Assembly (NCBI GenBank): GCA_963824345.1
Contig: CAWGOZ010000002.1
Location: 372,001 to 436,000 of the forward strand
DNA length: 64,000 nucleotides
Reading direction: 5' to 3'
From: Palsa-89 sp963824345
Lineage (GTDB): Bacteria; Acidobacteriota; Terriglobia; Bryobacterales; Bryobacteraceae
Each line of letters opens with the position of its first letter. The stretch's first letter is position 1. The position numbers and the translations under genes are program-made. Shown in pieces: positions 17,060-26,466 of this stretch. The notes beneath the pieces were generated by a model. It was not told the DNA's origin. It did no database searches and was given only the letters and a program-made list of their open reading frames with translations.

Positions 17060-18073
17060 ATGCAACTGGGCATGATCGGTTTAGGACGAATGGGAGCGAA
17101 CATGGTGCGCCGGCTGATGAAGGCCGGGCACGAGTGCGTGGTCTTCGACAGAAGTCCCGAGAGCGTGGCGCAATTGGGGAAGGACGGCGCGGCCGGTTCG
17201 AGTTCGCTCGACGAGTTCATCTCCAAGCTGAAACCGCCGCGCGCTGTCTGGTTGATGGTGCCGGCCGCTGTGGTGGATCAGACGCTGGAACAACTGGCCT
17301 CGCGCTTGCAGAAGGGCGACATCATTATCGACGGCGGCAATTCGTACTACATCGATGACATTCGCCGCGCCAAGGATTTGCAGCCGCGCGGCATCCACTA
17401 CGCCGATGTCGGCACCAGCGGCGGCGTGTGGGGATTGGAACGCGGCTATTGCCTGATGATCGGGGGCGAGCCCGACATCGTGAAGCATTTGGATCCGATC
17501 TTTAAGACATTGGCGCCAGGACGCGGCAATATCGACCGGACTCCGGGCCGCGAGAAGGTGGGCGGCACGGCCGAAGATGGCTATCTGCATTGCGGACCGG
17601 TGGGCGGCGGGCACTTCGTCAAAATGGTTCACAACGGAATTGAGTATGGCCTGATGGCGGCGTACGCCGAGGGTCTGAACGTGCTGCATCACGCCAACGC
17701 CGGCAAGACCAAACGGGAAGAGGATGCCGAGACCACACCGCTTCGAAACCCGGAACATTACCAGTACGATTTCAACCTGGCCGATGTCACGGAAGTATGG
17801 AGGCGCGGGAGCGTGATCGCGTCCTGGTTGCTGGACCTGACGGCGAGTTCGCTGCTGGCTGAGCCGACTCTCGACAAATTCTCGGGGCGGGTATCGGACT
17901 CCGGCGAAGGGCGCTGGACGATATCGGCGGCCATCGACGAATCGGCGCCGGTTCCGGTGCTGAGCGCGGCTTTGTTTCAGCGCTTCAGCTCGCGCGGGGA
18001 GAATGATTTCGCGGACAAGCTGCTTTCGGCCATGCGCTTTCAGTTTGGCGGGCACGTGGAACGGAAGTCGTGA
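17060..18073 (+). CDS. gnd: 6-phosphogluconate dehydrogenase, decarboxylating (short, NAD-type)
   Basis: A 337-aa enzyme of the short 6-phosphogluconate dehydrogenase class, which oxidatively decarboxylates 6-phosphogluconate to ribulose-5-phosphate. Seen: GLGRMGANMVRRLMKAGH (dinucleotide fold), DGGNSYYIDD, YADVGTSGGVWGLERGYCLMIGG, and GHFVKMVHNGIEYG with the catalytic Lys. About 340 aa fits the GndA-like class rather than the 470-aa NADP enzyme. The start at 17060 (MQLGMIGLG) is preferred over 17048 because it places the Rossmann strand at the N-terminus. It converges with and overlaps the HIT gene by 34 bases. Confidence 0.92.
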   Translation: MQLGMIGLGRMGANMVRRLMKAGHECVVFDRSPESVAQLGKDGAAGSSSLDEFISKLKPPRAVWLMVPAAVVDQTLEQLASRLQKGDIIIDGGNSYYIDDIRRAKDLQPRGIHYADVGTSGGVWGLERGYCLMIGGEPDIVKHLDPIFKTLAPGRGNIDRTPGREKVGGTAEDGYLHCGPVGGGHFVKMVHNGIEYGLMAAYAEGLNVLHHANAGKTKREEDAETTPLRNPEHYQYDFNLADVTEVWRRGSVIASWLLDLTASSLLAEPTLDKFSGRVSDSGEGRWTISAAIDESAPVPVLSAALFQRFSSRGENDFADKLLSAMRFQFGGHVERKS

Positions 18074-18483
18074 ATTCGCGCTAGGGCCGCCCGAATGGCA
18101 GCCTGCGCCGCCTGCATGTGCGCCTCGCCCGGTTGGGCTTGGCGAGGCCAGAAGAATCCGCGCAGACCGTCTTTTTTCCGCCGGGGCACGATATGCACGT
18201 GCAAATGTGGAACGCTTTGGCTGACGCGATTGTTGATAGCGACGAATGTGCCTTCGGCTTGCATGCCTTGTTCGACGGCGCGCGCGAGCAATTGAACGTT
18301 GGCGAAGAACGGCCCCACCAGTTCGGCCGGCAAATCTTCGAGCGTCTCGTAATGAACCTTGGGAATGAGCAGCGTGTGTCCGGTGAAGAGCGGACGATAA
18401 TCCAAGAACGCGATGGACAGGTCATCTTCGAACACGACGTAATTGGGATGCAGCGCGAGCTGGCAAAACCGGCAGCTTACCAT
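18040..18483 (-). CDS. HIT family hydrolase
   Basis: A 147-aa histidine-triad protein. His93, His95 and His97 in VPHLHVHIVPR form the triad, and CRFCQLALHPNYVVFEDD carries the usual N-terminal zinc-type cysteines. HIT proteins hydrolyse nucleotide phosphoramidates or dinucleotides. The start at 18483 is chosen because it gives the standard N-terminus and overlaps the stop of the ABC permease as TAATG, implying coupled translation. The 3' end overlaps gnd by 34 bases. Confidence 0.92.
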   Translation of the reverse strand: MVSCRFCQLALHPNYVVFEDDLSIAFLDYRPLFTGHTLLIPKVHYETLEDLPAELVGPFFANVQLLARAVEQGMQAEGTFVAINNRVSQSVPHLHVHIVPRRKKDGLRGFFWPRQAQPGEAHMQAAQAAIRAALARIHDFRSTCPPN

Positions 18484-20090
18484 TAATTTTCGATCGGGCC
18501 CTCGCCGCTGCTCAAAGCGGTGATAATCTGCTCGCGGCGATCTACCGCGGCCTTCAGCACCGACTGCAGGGAGTAAAAGTACAGCAGCACGCCCAGCATT
18601 CCGCCGAACAGAAGCACGCCGAAAAACGCCCACTCGGTATTGAAAGCGTAGCGCGCCAAATAGGCAAAAGCCACAGGGGCCAGCGTGACGGGAAACGCCA
18701 GCATCAGCAGCGCCTGCGCCCGGCTGCTGGCGGCGGTTCGCATGGCTTTCACCGGATTGACCGCGCGCGGATTATAGAGCGAGCTCATGTTTCCGACCGC
18801 CACGGTGAACAGAGTAATGACCGAGGTAACGGCGAAGGCTTCCAGAATCTGGAGGCCGCTGAGTGGCAGCCGCAGCAAGGCGCATACCACCGCGATGGCC
18901 AGGATCTCCATCACGACCAGAAACGCCGCTGCCAGATTCTTGCCGGCCAGCACGGTGGACATCTTCACGGGCACCAGGAAATACACCTGCGCGGCGCTGC
19001 GGTCGAACCCGAAGCAGTTCCAAAACAGCGCATCGCTCAACAACAGCAGCGCGTAGACGCTGACCATGGTGAGGTAGTTGTCGGTGAGGAAGGAGTGTTG
19101 CGTGCTGGCGCGGCCGAATGCGATGGGGGCCCAGATTAACAGGCCGAAAGAGAAGCCCATCAGGAAGACCAGCCGGAATCTGGGTGCGCGGCTCAGAAAC
19201 CGCAGTTCCTTTTCGATCAAAGCGCCGAGCGGATCCGGAAGCAGCGCGTTGGGCAGTTGATACCACCACTCCAGGCGGCTGACGCGGCGCATGGTGGACG
19301 ATCCGCGAGAGGCAACCTCGGCCGCGTCAAAGCGCAGCCCGCGCTCGAACTGCGAACGCCCGAAGATGTATGCCGCGAGAGTCCAAGCTAATAGCACTCC
19401 GGCATTGGGCCAGGAAAAATCCCCCAGGGCCAGGCGCGACGCCGCAGTCCACGGCAACAGCGCGGATGGTTCGCCTCCGAAAAAATGTCGAATGCGCGCC
19501 TGGGAGCCTCGGAACAAAACCAACTGCGGAAGGGCCGCGGCGATCACCACCAGGAAAACCACCAGCTCCCGAATCCGCTTGCGAGCCAGCAGGCGAACCA
19601 TCAGATCCCGAATGCCGGTGGAGCAATACAAGTTAAACAGGACGAAGAGGGCCAGGGTAAATGGCGCCCAACGGGGGACGGCCGGGTTGAGGAGAAGGCC
19701 GACGGCGGCGCCAGTGAGGATGAGCACCATCTCGACGGCGGTGGAGATGCGCAGTATGACTTCCACGCTGAACAGCGCGCGAGTGGGGATGGGATAAACC
19801 AGGAGCTTGCGCAGGTCGAGCGACGCGCCCATGGAGGTGAGCAACACGGGAATCACCTGCCAATAGAGAAAGCAGATGAGTAAAGCGGGCGGCAAGAGTT
19901 TGCGGAACGCCGCAATTTCGCCTGGCCGGGAAAGCAGGATTCCCGCGAGCACAGAGAGATATGCGAAGCCGCCGTACCAGATGGCGGTGAGACCTCCGGT
20001 GAAGAGCAGTCCGCCGACGTTAGCGCGTGGAAAGCGGTTGCGCGAGCTGCGCCACTGCGCCCAGACGATGGCCCTGATCTGGTTCCACAT
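18483..20090 (-). CDS. ABC-2 type transporter permease
   Basis: A 535-aa membrane protein with about 12 hydrophobic segments in two blocks (residues about 25-240 and 300-520) separated by a soluble linker containing LEWWYQLPNALLPDPLGALIEKELRFL. This is the layout of large ABC-2 permeases of unknown substrate. No ATPase gene is adjacent upstream; an ATPase of fitting type lies on the same strand about 10 kb away at 30262-31014. It is translationally coupled to the HIT gene downstream. Confidence 0.8.
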   Translation of the reverse strand: MWNQIRAIVWAQWRSSRNRFPRANVGGLLFTGGLTAIWYGGFAYLSVLAGILLSRPGEIAAFRKLLPPALLICFLYWQVIPVLLTSMGASLDLRKLLVYPIPTRALFSVEVILRISTAVEMVLILTGAAVGLLLNPAVPRWAPFTLALFVLFNLYCSTGIRDLMVRLLARKRIRELVVFLVVIAAALPQLVLFRGSQARIRHFFGGEPSALLPWTAASRLALGDFSWPNAGVLLAWTLAAYIFGRSQFERGLRFDAAEVASRGSSTMRRVSRLEWWYQLPNALLPDPLGALIEKELRFLSRAPRFRLVFLMGFSFGLLIWAPIAFGRASTQHSFLTDNYLTMVSVYALLLLSDALFWNCFGFDRSAAQVYFLVPVKMSTVLAGKNLAAAFLVVMEILAIAVVCALLRLPLSGLQILEAFAVTSVITLFTVAVGNMSSLYNPRAVNPVKAMRTAASSRAQALLMLAFPVTLAPVAFAYLARYAFNTEWAFFGVLLFGGMLGVLLYFYSLQSVLKAAVDRREQIITALSSGEGPIEN

Positions 20091-20096
20091 TCCTCT

Positions 20097-20771
20097 TTAG
20101 TCTGCGCTTCCGCCGGAGCAGTTGGCAATGGGCGAGGCCTGGGGGACGTAAAAGGCCGGGTTGTGGCGCATCAGCCCTTGTGCGTGCCGCTCGATTTGTT
20201 CTTTTGAAAAAACGAAGCCATAGTCACTGGGCTCAAAAGGAAGTCCTTTGCGCTGATGGCGCAGGAAGAGCTCTGCGGCTTCGGTGAGCTGGCGGCGCTC
20301 GAGGCGGCGGCGTTCTTCTTGGATATCGCGGAGCTGATCGACGGCTTTTTGAAACTGGCGGGAGAGGCGCGAGCCGTGCAGTCCGAGCGAGGCCAGCTGC
20401 GGGATTAGGAATTGGGGATTGGGGTTTTGAGAAAGCAGCTCGGCTTCGAGGAGCGGGATTCGGTTGAGACGCCAGGCGGTGTCGGCGATTTCGATGACGA
20501 GCTGGGACTCGGTGGGAGTGGCGGGCTTGTATTCATCGAAGAAGCCGCGGCGATGGGCGTCGTAGGCGGCCTGGTTTTCGGAGGGGAGGACGGCGGAAGC
20601 GGCGGTCAGGCCGTGGCGCAGCGCGTTGAGCGACGAACGCTGTTTGCCGGAATCGGTGCGTGGGCCGGTGGAGTGCTTCGCATTCGCGCGGTTGGTGGCC
20701 GCCCGCCGGGCTAACCAATTGTCGATTGGATCCGTTGTCGGTGTTGCGGGAGCTTGGGCTGTTGTTGCCAT
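20097..20771 (-). CDS. Hypothetical protein of a multicopy-type family
   Basis: A 224-aa protein beginning MATTAQAPATPTTDP and containing NRANAKHSTGPRTDSGKQRS and LNALRHGLTA, a phage- or transposon-like motif seen in many near-identical acidobacterial proteins of unknown function (recalled, not searched). The rest is helical and charged (DIQEERRRLERRQLTEAAELF). The start at 20771 is supported by GAGGTG 6 bases upstream and by a second, truncated copy at 26100-26262 that conserves the same start, Shine-Dalgarno and leader. The open frame reaches back to 21131 but overlaps the antitoxin gene on the other strand. Confidence 0.75.
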   Translation of the reverse strand: MATTAQAPATPTTDPIDNWLARRAATNRANAKHSTGPRTDSGKQRSSLNALRHGLTAASAVLPSENQAAYDAHRRGFFDEYKPATPTESQLVIEIADTAWRLNRIPLLEAELLSQNPNPQFLIPQLASLGLHGSRLSRQFQKAVDQLRDIQEERRRLERRQLTEAAELFLRHQRKGLPFEPSDYGFVFSKEQIERHAQGLMRHNPAFYVPQASPIANCSGGSAD

Positions 20772-20940
20772 TTGTGCACCTCGGCTAACGGAATAGCACG
20801 GGCGGGGGCGCAGCCGACCGTCGGGTGGACGGAGTTTGTTGAAGGGAAGATAGAAACGAGGGCCGGAGTTAGTGACTCGCCCAGGCCGCCACAAGGCAGG
20901 GGGCTCTCCCATGGTGATACATTGTAGGTACGGAGGGCGC

Positions 20941-21168
20941 ATGGTTAAAAAGCTCACCAAGCATGGAAACAGTTTAGCGTTGGTGATTGATCGTCCGATT
21001 CTGGACCTTCTTAACATCGACCCTGAAACGCCGCTCGATGTCAGTACCGATGGGAAACAGCTGATCGTCGCTCCCGCAAAACAATCAGCTCGGCGGAAGA
21101 AGTTCGAGGCAGCCCAGGAACTGGCCCACAAGCGTTACGGAAGAGCCTTTCGGAAACTGGCTGAGTGA
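20941..21168 (+). CDS. AbrB/MazE-type antitoxin
   Basis: A 75-aa protein, MVKKLTKHGNSLALVIDRPI then LDLLNIDPETPLDVSTDGKQLIV, which is a complete AbrB-type swapped-hairpin DNA-binding domain followed by a basic tail. It is paired with the Doc-type gene starting 9 bases after its stop. GGAGGG just upstream of the ATG sets the start. Antitoxins of this kind bind both toxin and promoter, so the operon is likely autoregulated; that is inferred from the family. The toxin partner is frameshifted. Confidence 0.88.
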   Translation: MVKKLTKHGNSLALVIDRPILDLLNIDPETPLDVSTDGKQLIVAPAKQSARRKKFEAAQELAHKRYGRAFRKLAE

Positions 21169-21177
21169 GTTCCTTCG

Positions 21178-21577
21178 ATGGAGCCGGTGTTCCTGTCTCT
21201 GGATGAGATTCTGGAGATCCATGAGCAACAGATTGAGCGATATGGTGGGTCTGGAGGTCTGCGCGATCCTGCCGGGCTTGAATCGGCTGTCGCCACGCCA
21301 CAGGCAACCTTCGGTGGCGAATTCCTACACACCTCGATTCCGGCCATGGCGGCAGCGTATCTTTTTCATCTTTGCCAGAACCACGCGTTCATCGACGGTA
21401 ACAAAACGAGTCGGCGCGAACGCGGCCATCACATTCCTGCTGCTGAATAACTGGGACCCAATCTTCGCCGAGGAAGAACTTGCGGATTTGGTTCTATCGG
21501 TTGCTTCAGGTCGACTGAACAAACAGGGATTGATTGGGACCTTTGAATCCCGTTGCAAACCTGTCGAAGAACCCTGA
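21178..21577 (+). pseudogene. doc: Doc (Fic-fold) toxin, frameshifted in the catalytic motif
   Basis: The first frame encodes 76 residues of a death-on-curing protein (FLSLDEILEIHEQQIERYGG, GLRDPAGLESAVATPQATFGG) and reaches the Fic motif HAFIDGNK (His69). It then shifts to SRRERGHH and stops at 21450. The correct continuation RVGANAAITFLLLNNW and SVASGRLNKQGLIG is in the next frame and ends at 21577. The shift lies in an A4 run (21403-21406), where one A fewer restores a normal 132-aa Doc. Doc phosphorylates EF-Tu; without the Arg after DGNK and the following helix it should be inactive. Sequencing error or phase variation are alternatives. Confidence 0.85.
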
Positions 21578-21712
21578 ATCGCCACTCTAGGATTCTCGGC
21601 CCGGCCTCGGTTTGCTTGCAAAACCGTGCTCTTGCGGCTGTGATAAAATTTTTGACCAACAAACAGTGGACGGGCGCTGCGTCCGCCTGTCGGGCGCAAC
21701 GAAAAGGATGGC

Positions 21713-24700
21713 GTGATGATTCGATTTGCGCGGTTCTGGTTGCTATTCATCTGTCTCTGGGCGTTGGGTGCGATCACGGCCATCTGCGACGGCCAAAGCA
21801 CCTACCAGCTCCAGCCAATGGCACTCTCGCCTTCGGGCGTCTATTGCACGACCTCCGGCGCCAATCCGCAAACCAGCGCCGTTGGTCTTAGTTTCACGGT
21901 CAACGTTTCCTGTCCGACCGGCGACACTGCGACCGGCAGTATTCAACTTTCCGTCGGGTCGGCCAGCGTCAGCGGAACTCAGTTCACCGCCGATGACGGA
22001 CAAACCGGCGTGATGCTGTCAACTCCCCTTACGGTGACCGCAACGGGTACGGTGAATGTGAGCGGGCCGGAAAGCGGCGTTTATTCCGCTGTCGGCGTGA
22101 ACTTCAGCAATGGATTTGGCGCCGGCGAAAATGTTCAGACGTGCGGTCCGCCGTCGCCGCCGGTCGCCTCGGGCCCGGTAACCCAGAGCTGTACTTTTAG
22201 TTCGCTTAGCCTGACTGGCGGAACCGACAACTCTGGTAATCCAGTCGGTCCCGGCGTCGTATTTCAGGTAGTGATCGGTTGGGGGAACCAAAGCGCCACC
22301 TATCAAGCCGTGGCCACTTACGCAGGGTCCGGTTGCCCAGTGACGTCCTCAGAGGATCCGCGCGGCCCCGCCCCCCGTTGCACCGAGTCCAACCCAAAGA
22401 TCACGTTCGACCATCTCGAAGTGGTCCAGGTGATTCAGGGCTCCGGAAACAAGATTCCCTTGGTGCAAGGAAAGACGGCCCTGGTTCGGATTTATGCAAA
22501 GTCGGACATGGATTTCACGCCGGTTAGTGTGACGCTGACCTCGCAGACTCGCGTAGATCAGAGTGGAAATCCGCTGACCATTGGGCCTGTGCTGGGCACT
22601 CTCCACTCCGAGCTCCCCGATCCCAATCTTTGGGGCACTATCGACGTTCGCATCAGTGGTCCATGGGTCGCTGCCGGGAGCGACACCCTGCAAGTGAGTA
22701 TTCAAGCTCAGGACCCGACCGACGACCCCATCAACGGAGACGTTCAGACCGGGACCTCGCCTAGACTGACCTTTCTAAACAACAAGTGGCCCCAGCCTTA
22801 TGTGGTACTGCCGGTCCTGGTGTGCGAATTCACCACGGAGCTTAATTACGCTTGTCCTGGGTCTTCCAGTGGGTTCAACTCTGTAGGCGAGTTCCTGCAA
22901 GATGTGTTCCCAATGCCGGACAACAATACGGTATACCTGCCGGCTGCGAAAATACAGGTCGACTCTTTCGCTTCGGATTTCAGCTTTCAGAAGCTGGTTA
23001 AGAGATTCCTGGTAATTTACTACAAACTGGCGATCAACGGGCTGGCGCCCGACGAGCTCATCGCATGGCTTAATCCGCGGGGCGGCGCCATCGCCAATGC
23101 CAATACGATAGGCCGCAAGCTGGCGCAGTTTGAATATCCGGGAGTCCGCTTCATACAGGACGAACGTTACGACGATCCGTTTGTGGCCGCTTCCTCAATT
23201 GCAGCGGTTTTGGGCGCGAGCGCTTACGCTCCGAGCAAAACGGATCTGCCGGGCTGGGCACCTGACTTGGACATAATACCGGCCGGCTTCGCTGCTCTGA
23301 ACGCCAATGGACTCGCATCTATCTTCGGTTGGATTTCTTCGGCTCAATATAATGCCATCTTCGATGCCTACGAGTCGTCATCGAGTCAAAACGCGGCGCG
23401 TCCGCAAAAGGCGGCGCGCGCCATGCCTATGGCTAATTCGGCGGGCGAGTATCTCACGATCTCAGGCGATGTTGCCGCCAATGGCGGCAGCGGCGATCTT
23501 GATTCCGGATTTCTAGACAACTCCGATACGCCGGCGGATTCGTCCGATCCCAACGGCAACTACTGTCTCGAGTTCAGCGGACCGTCGGGCGCGCTGGGCG
23601 ATTATTGTTTCACGGTGAACCTCGCAGGCGGCTTGGATCCATCGCCGTTCGCCGTTCGCGCGCCGTGGCCGGCGGGGGCGAATCAGGTGGGTTTGGTTGC
23701 CGCGAACAGCGCGTCCGAGCTGGCCTCTCTCACCGCCAATGTGACTCCGCCAACCGTGCGGTTCACATCGCCCAGCGCGGGATCGAGCCACACTGCCGGC
23801 ACTTTGACTCTGAGCTGGAACTCAACCGGAGCTTCGCCGCTCACTTACAACCTGCTCCAAAGTTCGGATGGCGGCACGACGTGGACACCGCTGGACGTCA
23901 ATCTTACCGGAACCACATATTCGGTAGACACCACGCAGATCAGCGGCGGTTCCAAGGTCATGTTTCAGTTGGAGGCCAGCGACGGTTTGAATACAGCCAC
24001 AGCTAAGGTGGGTCCGCTGACGATCAATCAGAAACCGCATTTGACGCCTCCACAAGGCGCCGTCAATTTCAACAAGGTTCAAGTGGGGGTGGGCGGGACG
24101 CAACAAGTTCTGCTGCAAAATACCGGGAATGGACCCCTGACGGTGACTTCAGCAAGCACGGGCGGATCGTTCAGCGTGATCTATCCTCCGGTGACCTTCA
24201 GCATCGGCGCGGGTGGACAACAGTCCGTGACTCTACTCTGCAACCCAACTTCGACCGGCTCGGTGAATGGCAGTCTGAGTATCGCCAGCAGCGACCCTGC
24301 ACAACCCAACATCGTAGTCCCGCTCCAAGCGGAAGCCGTGGCGGGTCCGGAGTCCACTGTCAGCCTTCCCTCCAATTCGGTCGATTTCGGCAACGTGGTG
24401 GTGGGCCAATCCACGGCTGCGAGCTTCCAAGTGAACAGCCTGGGACCGGGAATACTGAACATTAGCAAGTTCCAGAGCGGCAACGGGGCTTACTCGATAA
24501 CCTCCCCATCCCTTCCGTTCAGCGTGCAGCCCGGACAGTCCCAGGCCGTGACGGTGAAATTCACTCCGGCGGCCGTTGGCGAACAAAACACCGTATTCAC
24601 TTTGACCAGCGACGATCCCGACGCGCCATCGGTAGCCATTAACGCTACCGGTGCTGGAGTGGCGTCGAATTCGGGCACGCCGTCGTACTCCGCTATTTCG

Positions 24701-26062
24701 GTCTTGAACGCGGCGAGCGGTCAAGGCGGCGGCGTTTCGCCAGGCGAGATGGTCGTGATATACGGGTCGAATTTGGGTCCGGCCTCGCTCGCCGGATTGC
24801 AATTGTCCAACGGCGCCGTCGCGACATCGGCGGGCAACACGCAGGTCTTATTCGACGGGGCACCGGCGCCCATCATCTATGCTTCCGCCGGACAAACGGC
24901 GGTGATGGTGCCCTATGAGGTGGCCGTCGGAGGCGTCACGGAAATGCAGGTAGTTTATAACGGCGTGAAGTCGAACGTCGCATCGCTCCAGGTTGTCGAC
25001 GTGATCCCCGGATTGTTCACGGCCAATGCGTCGGGCAAAGGCCCGGGCGCGATTCTCAATCAGGACCTAAGCGTCAATTCGGCCGCCAATCCCGCGGCGC
25101 CCGGCTCCGTGGTTGTTTTGTACGGAACCGGCGAAGGACAAACCAATCCAGTGGGTCTTGATGGGGCTTTGACTGGAACGGTGTTGCCACTTCCCATCGC
25201 GCCCGTTTCGGTAACCATCGGAGGGGTGGGCGCCACGGTGGGGTACGCGGGCGAAGCGCCAGGTCTGGTGGCGGGAATGCTGCAAGTAAACGCGACGATT
25301 CCGGCCGGACTGGGTTCGGGAGCGCAGCCCGTGGTGGTGACGGTGGGCGGCGCGTCAAGCCAACCGGGCGTAACCGTAGCCGTAAAGGGAGCGGGTGGAA
25401 CGGGTGGCGACACCACCACCGGGCTGGTGGGTTGGTGGAAGTTCGACGAAGCTGCCGGCTCTACGGTCACGGACTCGTCGGGCAATGGCAATGCAGGTAC
25501 GATCTCGGGAGGCGTTACGCGCGTGCCCGGCATGTTTGGCGGCGCACTCAGCTTCGACGGGAGCACTGGATTCATCACGGGCTCGTCGCCAGGAACCGAT
25601 TTTCCCACCGGCAGTGCTGCTCGAACCATTACCGCTTGGATCAATATTACGAATGCTCAGACTGTGGACAATGCGCTCCTACACTACGGAAGTTACGGAG
25701 GCGCGCCGCCGGCGATCAACTTCCATCTGTTCATCACCGGAACCGGGTCTGATGCGGCCGTCGGCAACGGGTACGGATTCGGCGTGGTGCAGGGAACCGC
25801 ATCCGTCGCCGACGGCCAATGGCACAACGTGGCAGGCGTCTATGAGGGACCGGGAACTAACATCGCCAGGATCTATGTGGATGGTGTAGAGCAGTCGTCG
25901 GCAACATTGACCGACGTTCCGGACACCGGCGTGGCGACGCCGTGGCGCATCGGGAATTTTCTGGCGGGGGGAGGCTTGTTCCGCGGGCTCATGGACGACG
26001 TGCGCATCTATGATCGTGCGTTGAGTGCGACGGATTTGCAGGCGCTATCAGCCGGACACTGA
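21713..26062 (+). CDS. Large secreted protein with choice-of-anchor D, TIGR03437 and LamG domains
   Basis: A 1449-aa exported protein. Residues 1-28 are a signal peptide (FWLLFICLWALGAITAI). Residues 30-670 are beta-rich with few recognisable motifs. An Ig-like segment follows at about 680-775 (PTVRFTSPSAGSSHTAGTL), then two ASH/choice-of-anchor-D-like domains at 778-985 (NFNKVQVGVGGTQQVLLQNT, VDFGNVVVGQSTAASFQV), a TIGR03437 Solibacter-type domain at about 990-1222 (VLNAASGQGGGVSPGEMVVI), and a LamG/concanavalin-like lectin domain at 1236-1448 (LVGWWKFDEAAGSTVTDSSG). The likely role is surface carbohydrate or matrix binding, which is inference. No sortase or T9SS tail is seen. Confidence 0.9.
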   Translation: MMIRFARFWLLFICLWALGAITAICDGQSTYQLQPMALSPSGVYCTTSGANPQTSAVGLSFTVNVSCPTGDTATGSIQLSVGSASVSGTQFTADDGQTGVMLSTPLTVTATGTVNVSGPESGVYSAVGVNFSNGFGAGENVQTCGPPSPPVASGPVTQSCTFSSLSLTGGTDNSGNPVGPGVVFQVVIGWGNQSATYQAVATYAGSGCPVTSSEDPRGPAPRCTESNPKITFDHLEVVQVIQGSGNKIPLVQGKTALVRIYAKSDMDFTPVSVTLTSQTRVDQSGNPLTIGPVLGTLHSELPDPNLWGTIDVRISGPWVAAGSDTLQVSIQAQDPTDDPINGDVQTGTSPRLTFLNNKWPQPYVVLPVLVCEFTTELNYACPGSSSGFNSVGEFLQDVFPMPDNNTVYLPAAKIQVDSFASDFSFQKLVKRFLVIYYKLAINGLAPDELIAWLNPRGGAIANANTIGRKLAQFEYPGVRFIQDERYDDPFVAASSIAAVLGASAYAPSKTDLPGWAPDLDIIPAGFAALNANGLASIFGWISSAQYNAIFDAYESSSSQNAARPQKAARAMPMANSAGEYLTISGDVAANGGSGDLDSGFLDNSDTPADSSDPNGNYCLEFSGPSGALGDYCFTVNLAGGLDPSPFAVRAPWPAGANQVGLVAANSASELASLTANVTPPTVRFTSPSAGSSHTAGTLTLSWNSTGASPLTYNLLQSSDGGTTWTPLDVNLTGTTYSVDTTQISGGSKVMFQLEASDGLNTATAKVGPLTINQKPHLTPPQGAVNFNKVQVGVGGTQQVLLQNTGNGPLTVTSASTGGSFSVIYPPVTFSIGAGGQQSVTLLCNPTSTGSVNGSLSIASSDPAQPNIVVPLQAEAVAGPESTVSLPSNSVDFGNVVVGQSTAASFQVNSLGPGILNISKFQSGNGAYSITSPSLPFSVQPGQSQAVTVKFTPAAVGEQNTVFTLTSDDPDAPSVAINATGAGVASNSGTPSYSAISVLNAASGQGGGVSPGEMVVIYGSNLGPASLAGLQLSNGAVATSAGNTQVLFDGAPAPIIYASAGQTAVMVPYEVAVGGVTEMQVVYNGVKSNVASLQVVDVIPGLFTANASGKGPGAILNQDLSVNSAANPAAPGSVVVLYGTGEGQTNPVGLDGALTGTVLPLPIAPVSVTIGGVGATVGYAGEAPGLVAGMLQVNATIPAGLGSGAQPVVVTVGGASSQPGVTVAVKGAGGTGGDTTTGLVGWWKFDEAAGSTVTDSSGNGNAGTISGGVTRVPGMFGGALSFDGSTGFITGSSPGTDFPTGSAARTITAWINITNAQTVDNALLHYGSYGGAPPAINFHLFITGTGSDAAVGNGYGFGVVQGTASVADGQWHNVAGVYEGPGTNIARIYVDGVEQSSATLTDVPDTGVATPWRIGNFLAGGGLFRGLMDDVRIYDRALSATDLQALSAGH

Positions 26063-26099
26063 ACACGGCAGGGGTATACGGCCGACAGGAGCAACTCCG

Positions 26100-26262
26100 G
26101 GCGGGGTCCGTTGTTGTTGGCGTTGCTTCAGCATGGGCTGCGGTTGCCATTTGTGTACCTCGTGTACCGGAATAACATAGGCGGGGATGCAGCCGACCGG
26201 GGAGTGGACAGATTGTGTCGCAGGGGAGATAGAAAAGGCGGGTCGAGGTTGGTGATCGGATA
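26100..26262 (-). pseudogene. Truncated second copy of the 20097-20771 gene start and leader
   Basis: Bases 26107-26262 align with 20730-20879 over the leader, Shine-Dalgarno and first 16 codons. The relic starts at ATG 26150 and reads MATAAHAEATPTTTDPARS before homology ends, just past the stop of the large secreted protein. Both copies are in the same orientation and flank the 20.8-26.1 kb segment. The remainder of the gene is absent. Confidence 0.8.
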
Positions 26263-26363
26263 AACTGAACTGCATCACTCCTATGCCACCCGAGCCCCAG
26301 ACCATAGGACCGCGTGGCGGAGGTTCTTGAAAGGGACGGGGCCTTCTCGCGCGATTTGGCAAA

Positions 26364-26381
26364 ACGCGGCTTAAGCCGCGT
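26364..26381. repeat. Palindromic REP-like element
   Basis: ACGCGGCTTAAGCCGCGT is a perfect 18-bp palindrome, preceded by ATTTGGCAAA and followed by GTACC. Related copies with the same flanks occur at 47215-47233 (inverted, with a 3-base centre) and 47301-47318. This suggests a dispersed repeat family. It is in the 404-bp gap between the genes ending at 26062 and 26467. Confidence 0.8.
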
Positions 26382-26444
26382 GTACCGCTGAAGCCGCGTG
26401 TACCGCTGAAGCCGCGTGTACCGCTGGAGCCGCGTGTACCGATG
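26373..26444 (+). repeat. 18-bp tandem repeat, four copies
   Basis: Four head-to-tail copies of AAGCCGCGTGTACCGCTG at 26373, 26391, 26409 and 26427; the last has two changes (GAG start, GATG end). The array begins inside the right half of the palindrome at 26364-26381, so it looks like slippage of one REP arm. It lies just beyond the stop of the STAS protein (minus strand, ends 26467). Confidence 0.95.
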
Positions 26445-26466
26445 TGATGTCGCACACCCGATGCGG

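Noticed and set aside
26364..26444. CRISPR array
   Set aside because: The 18-bp units are contiguous with no spacers, and no cas genes are present.
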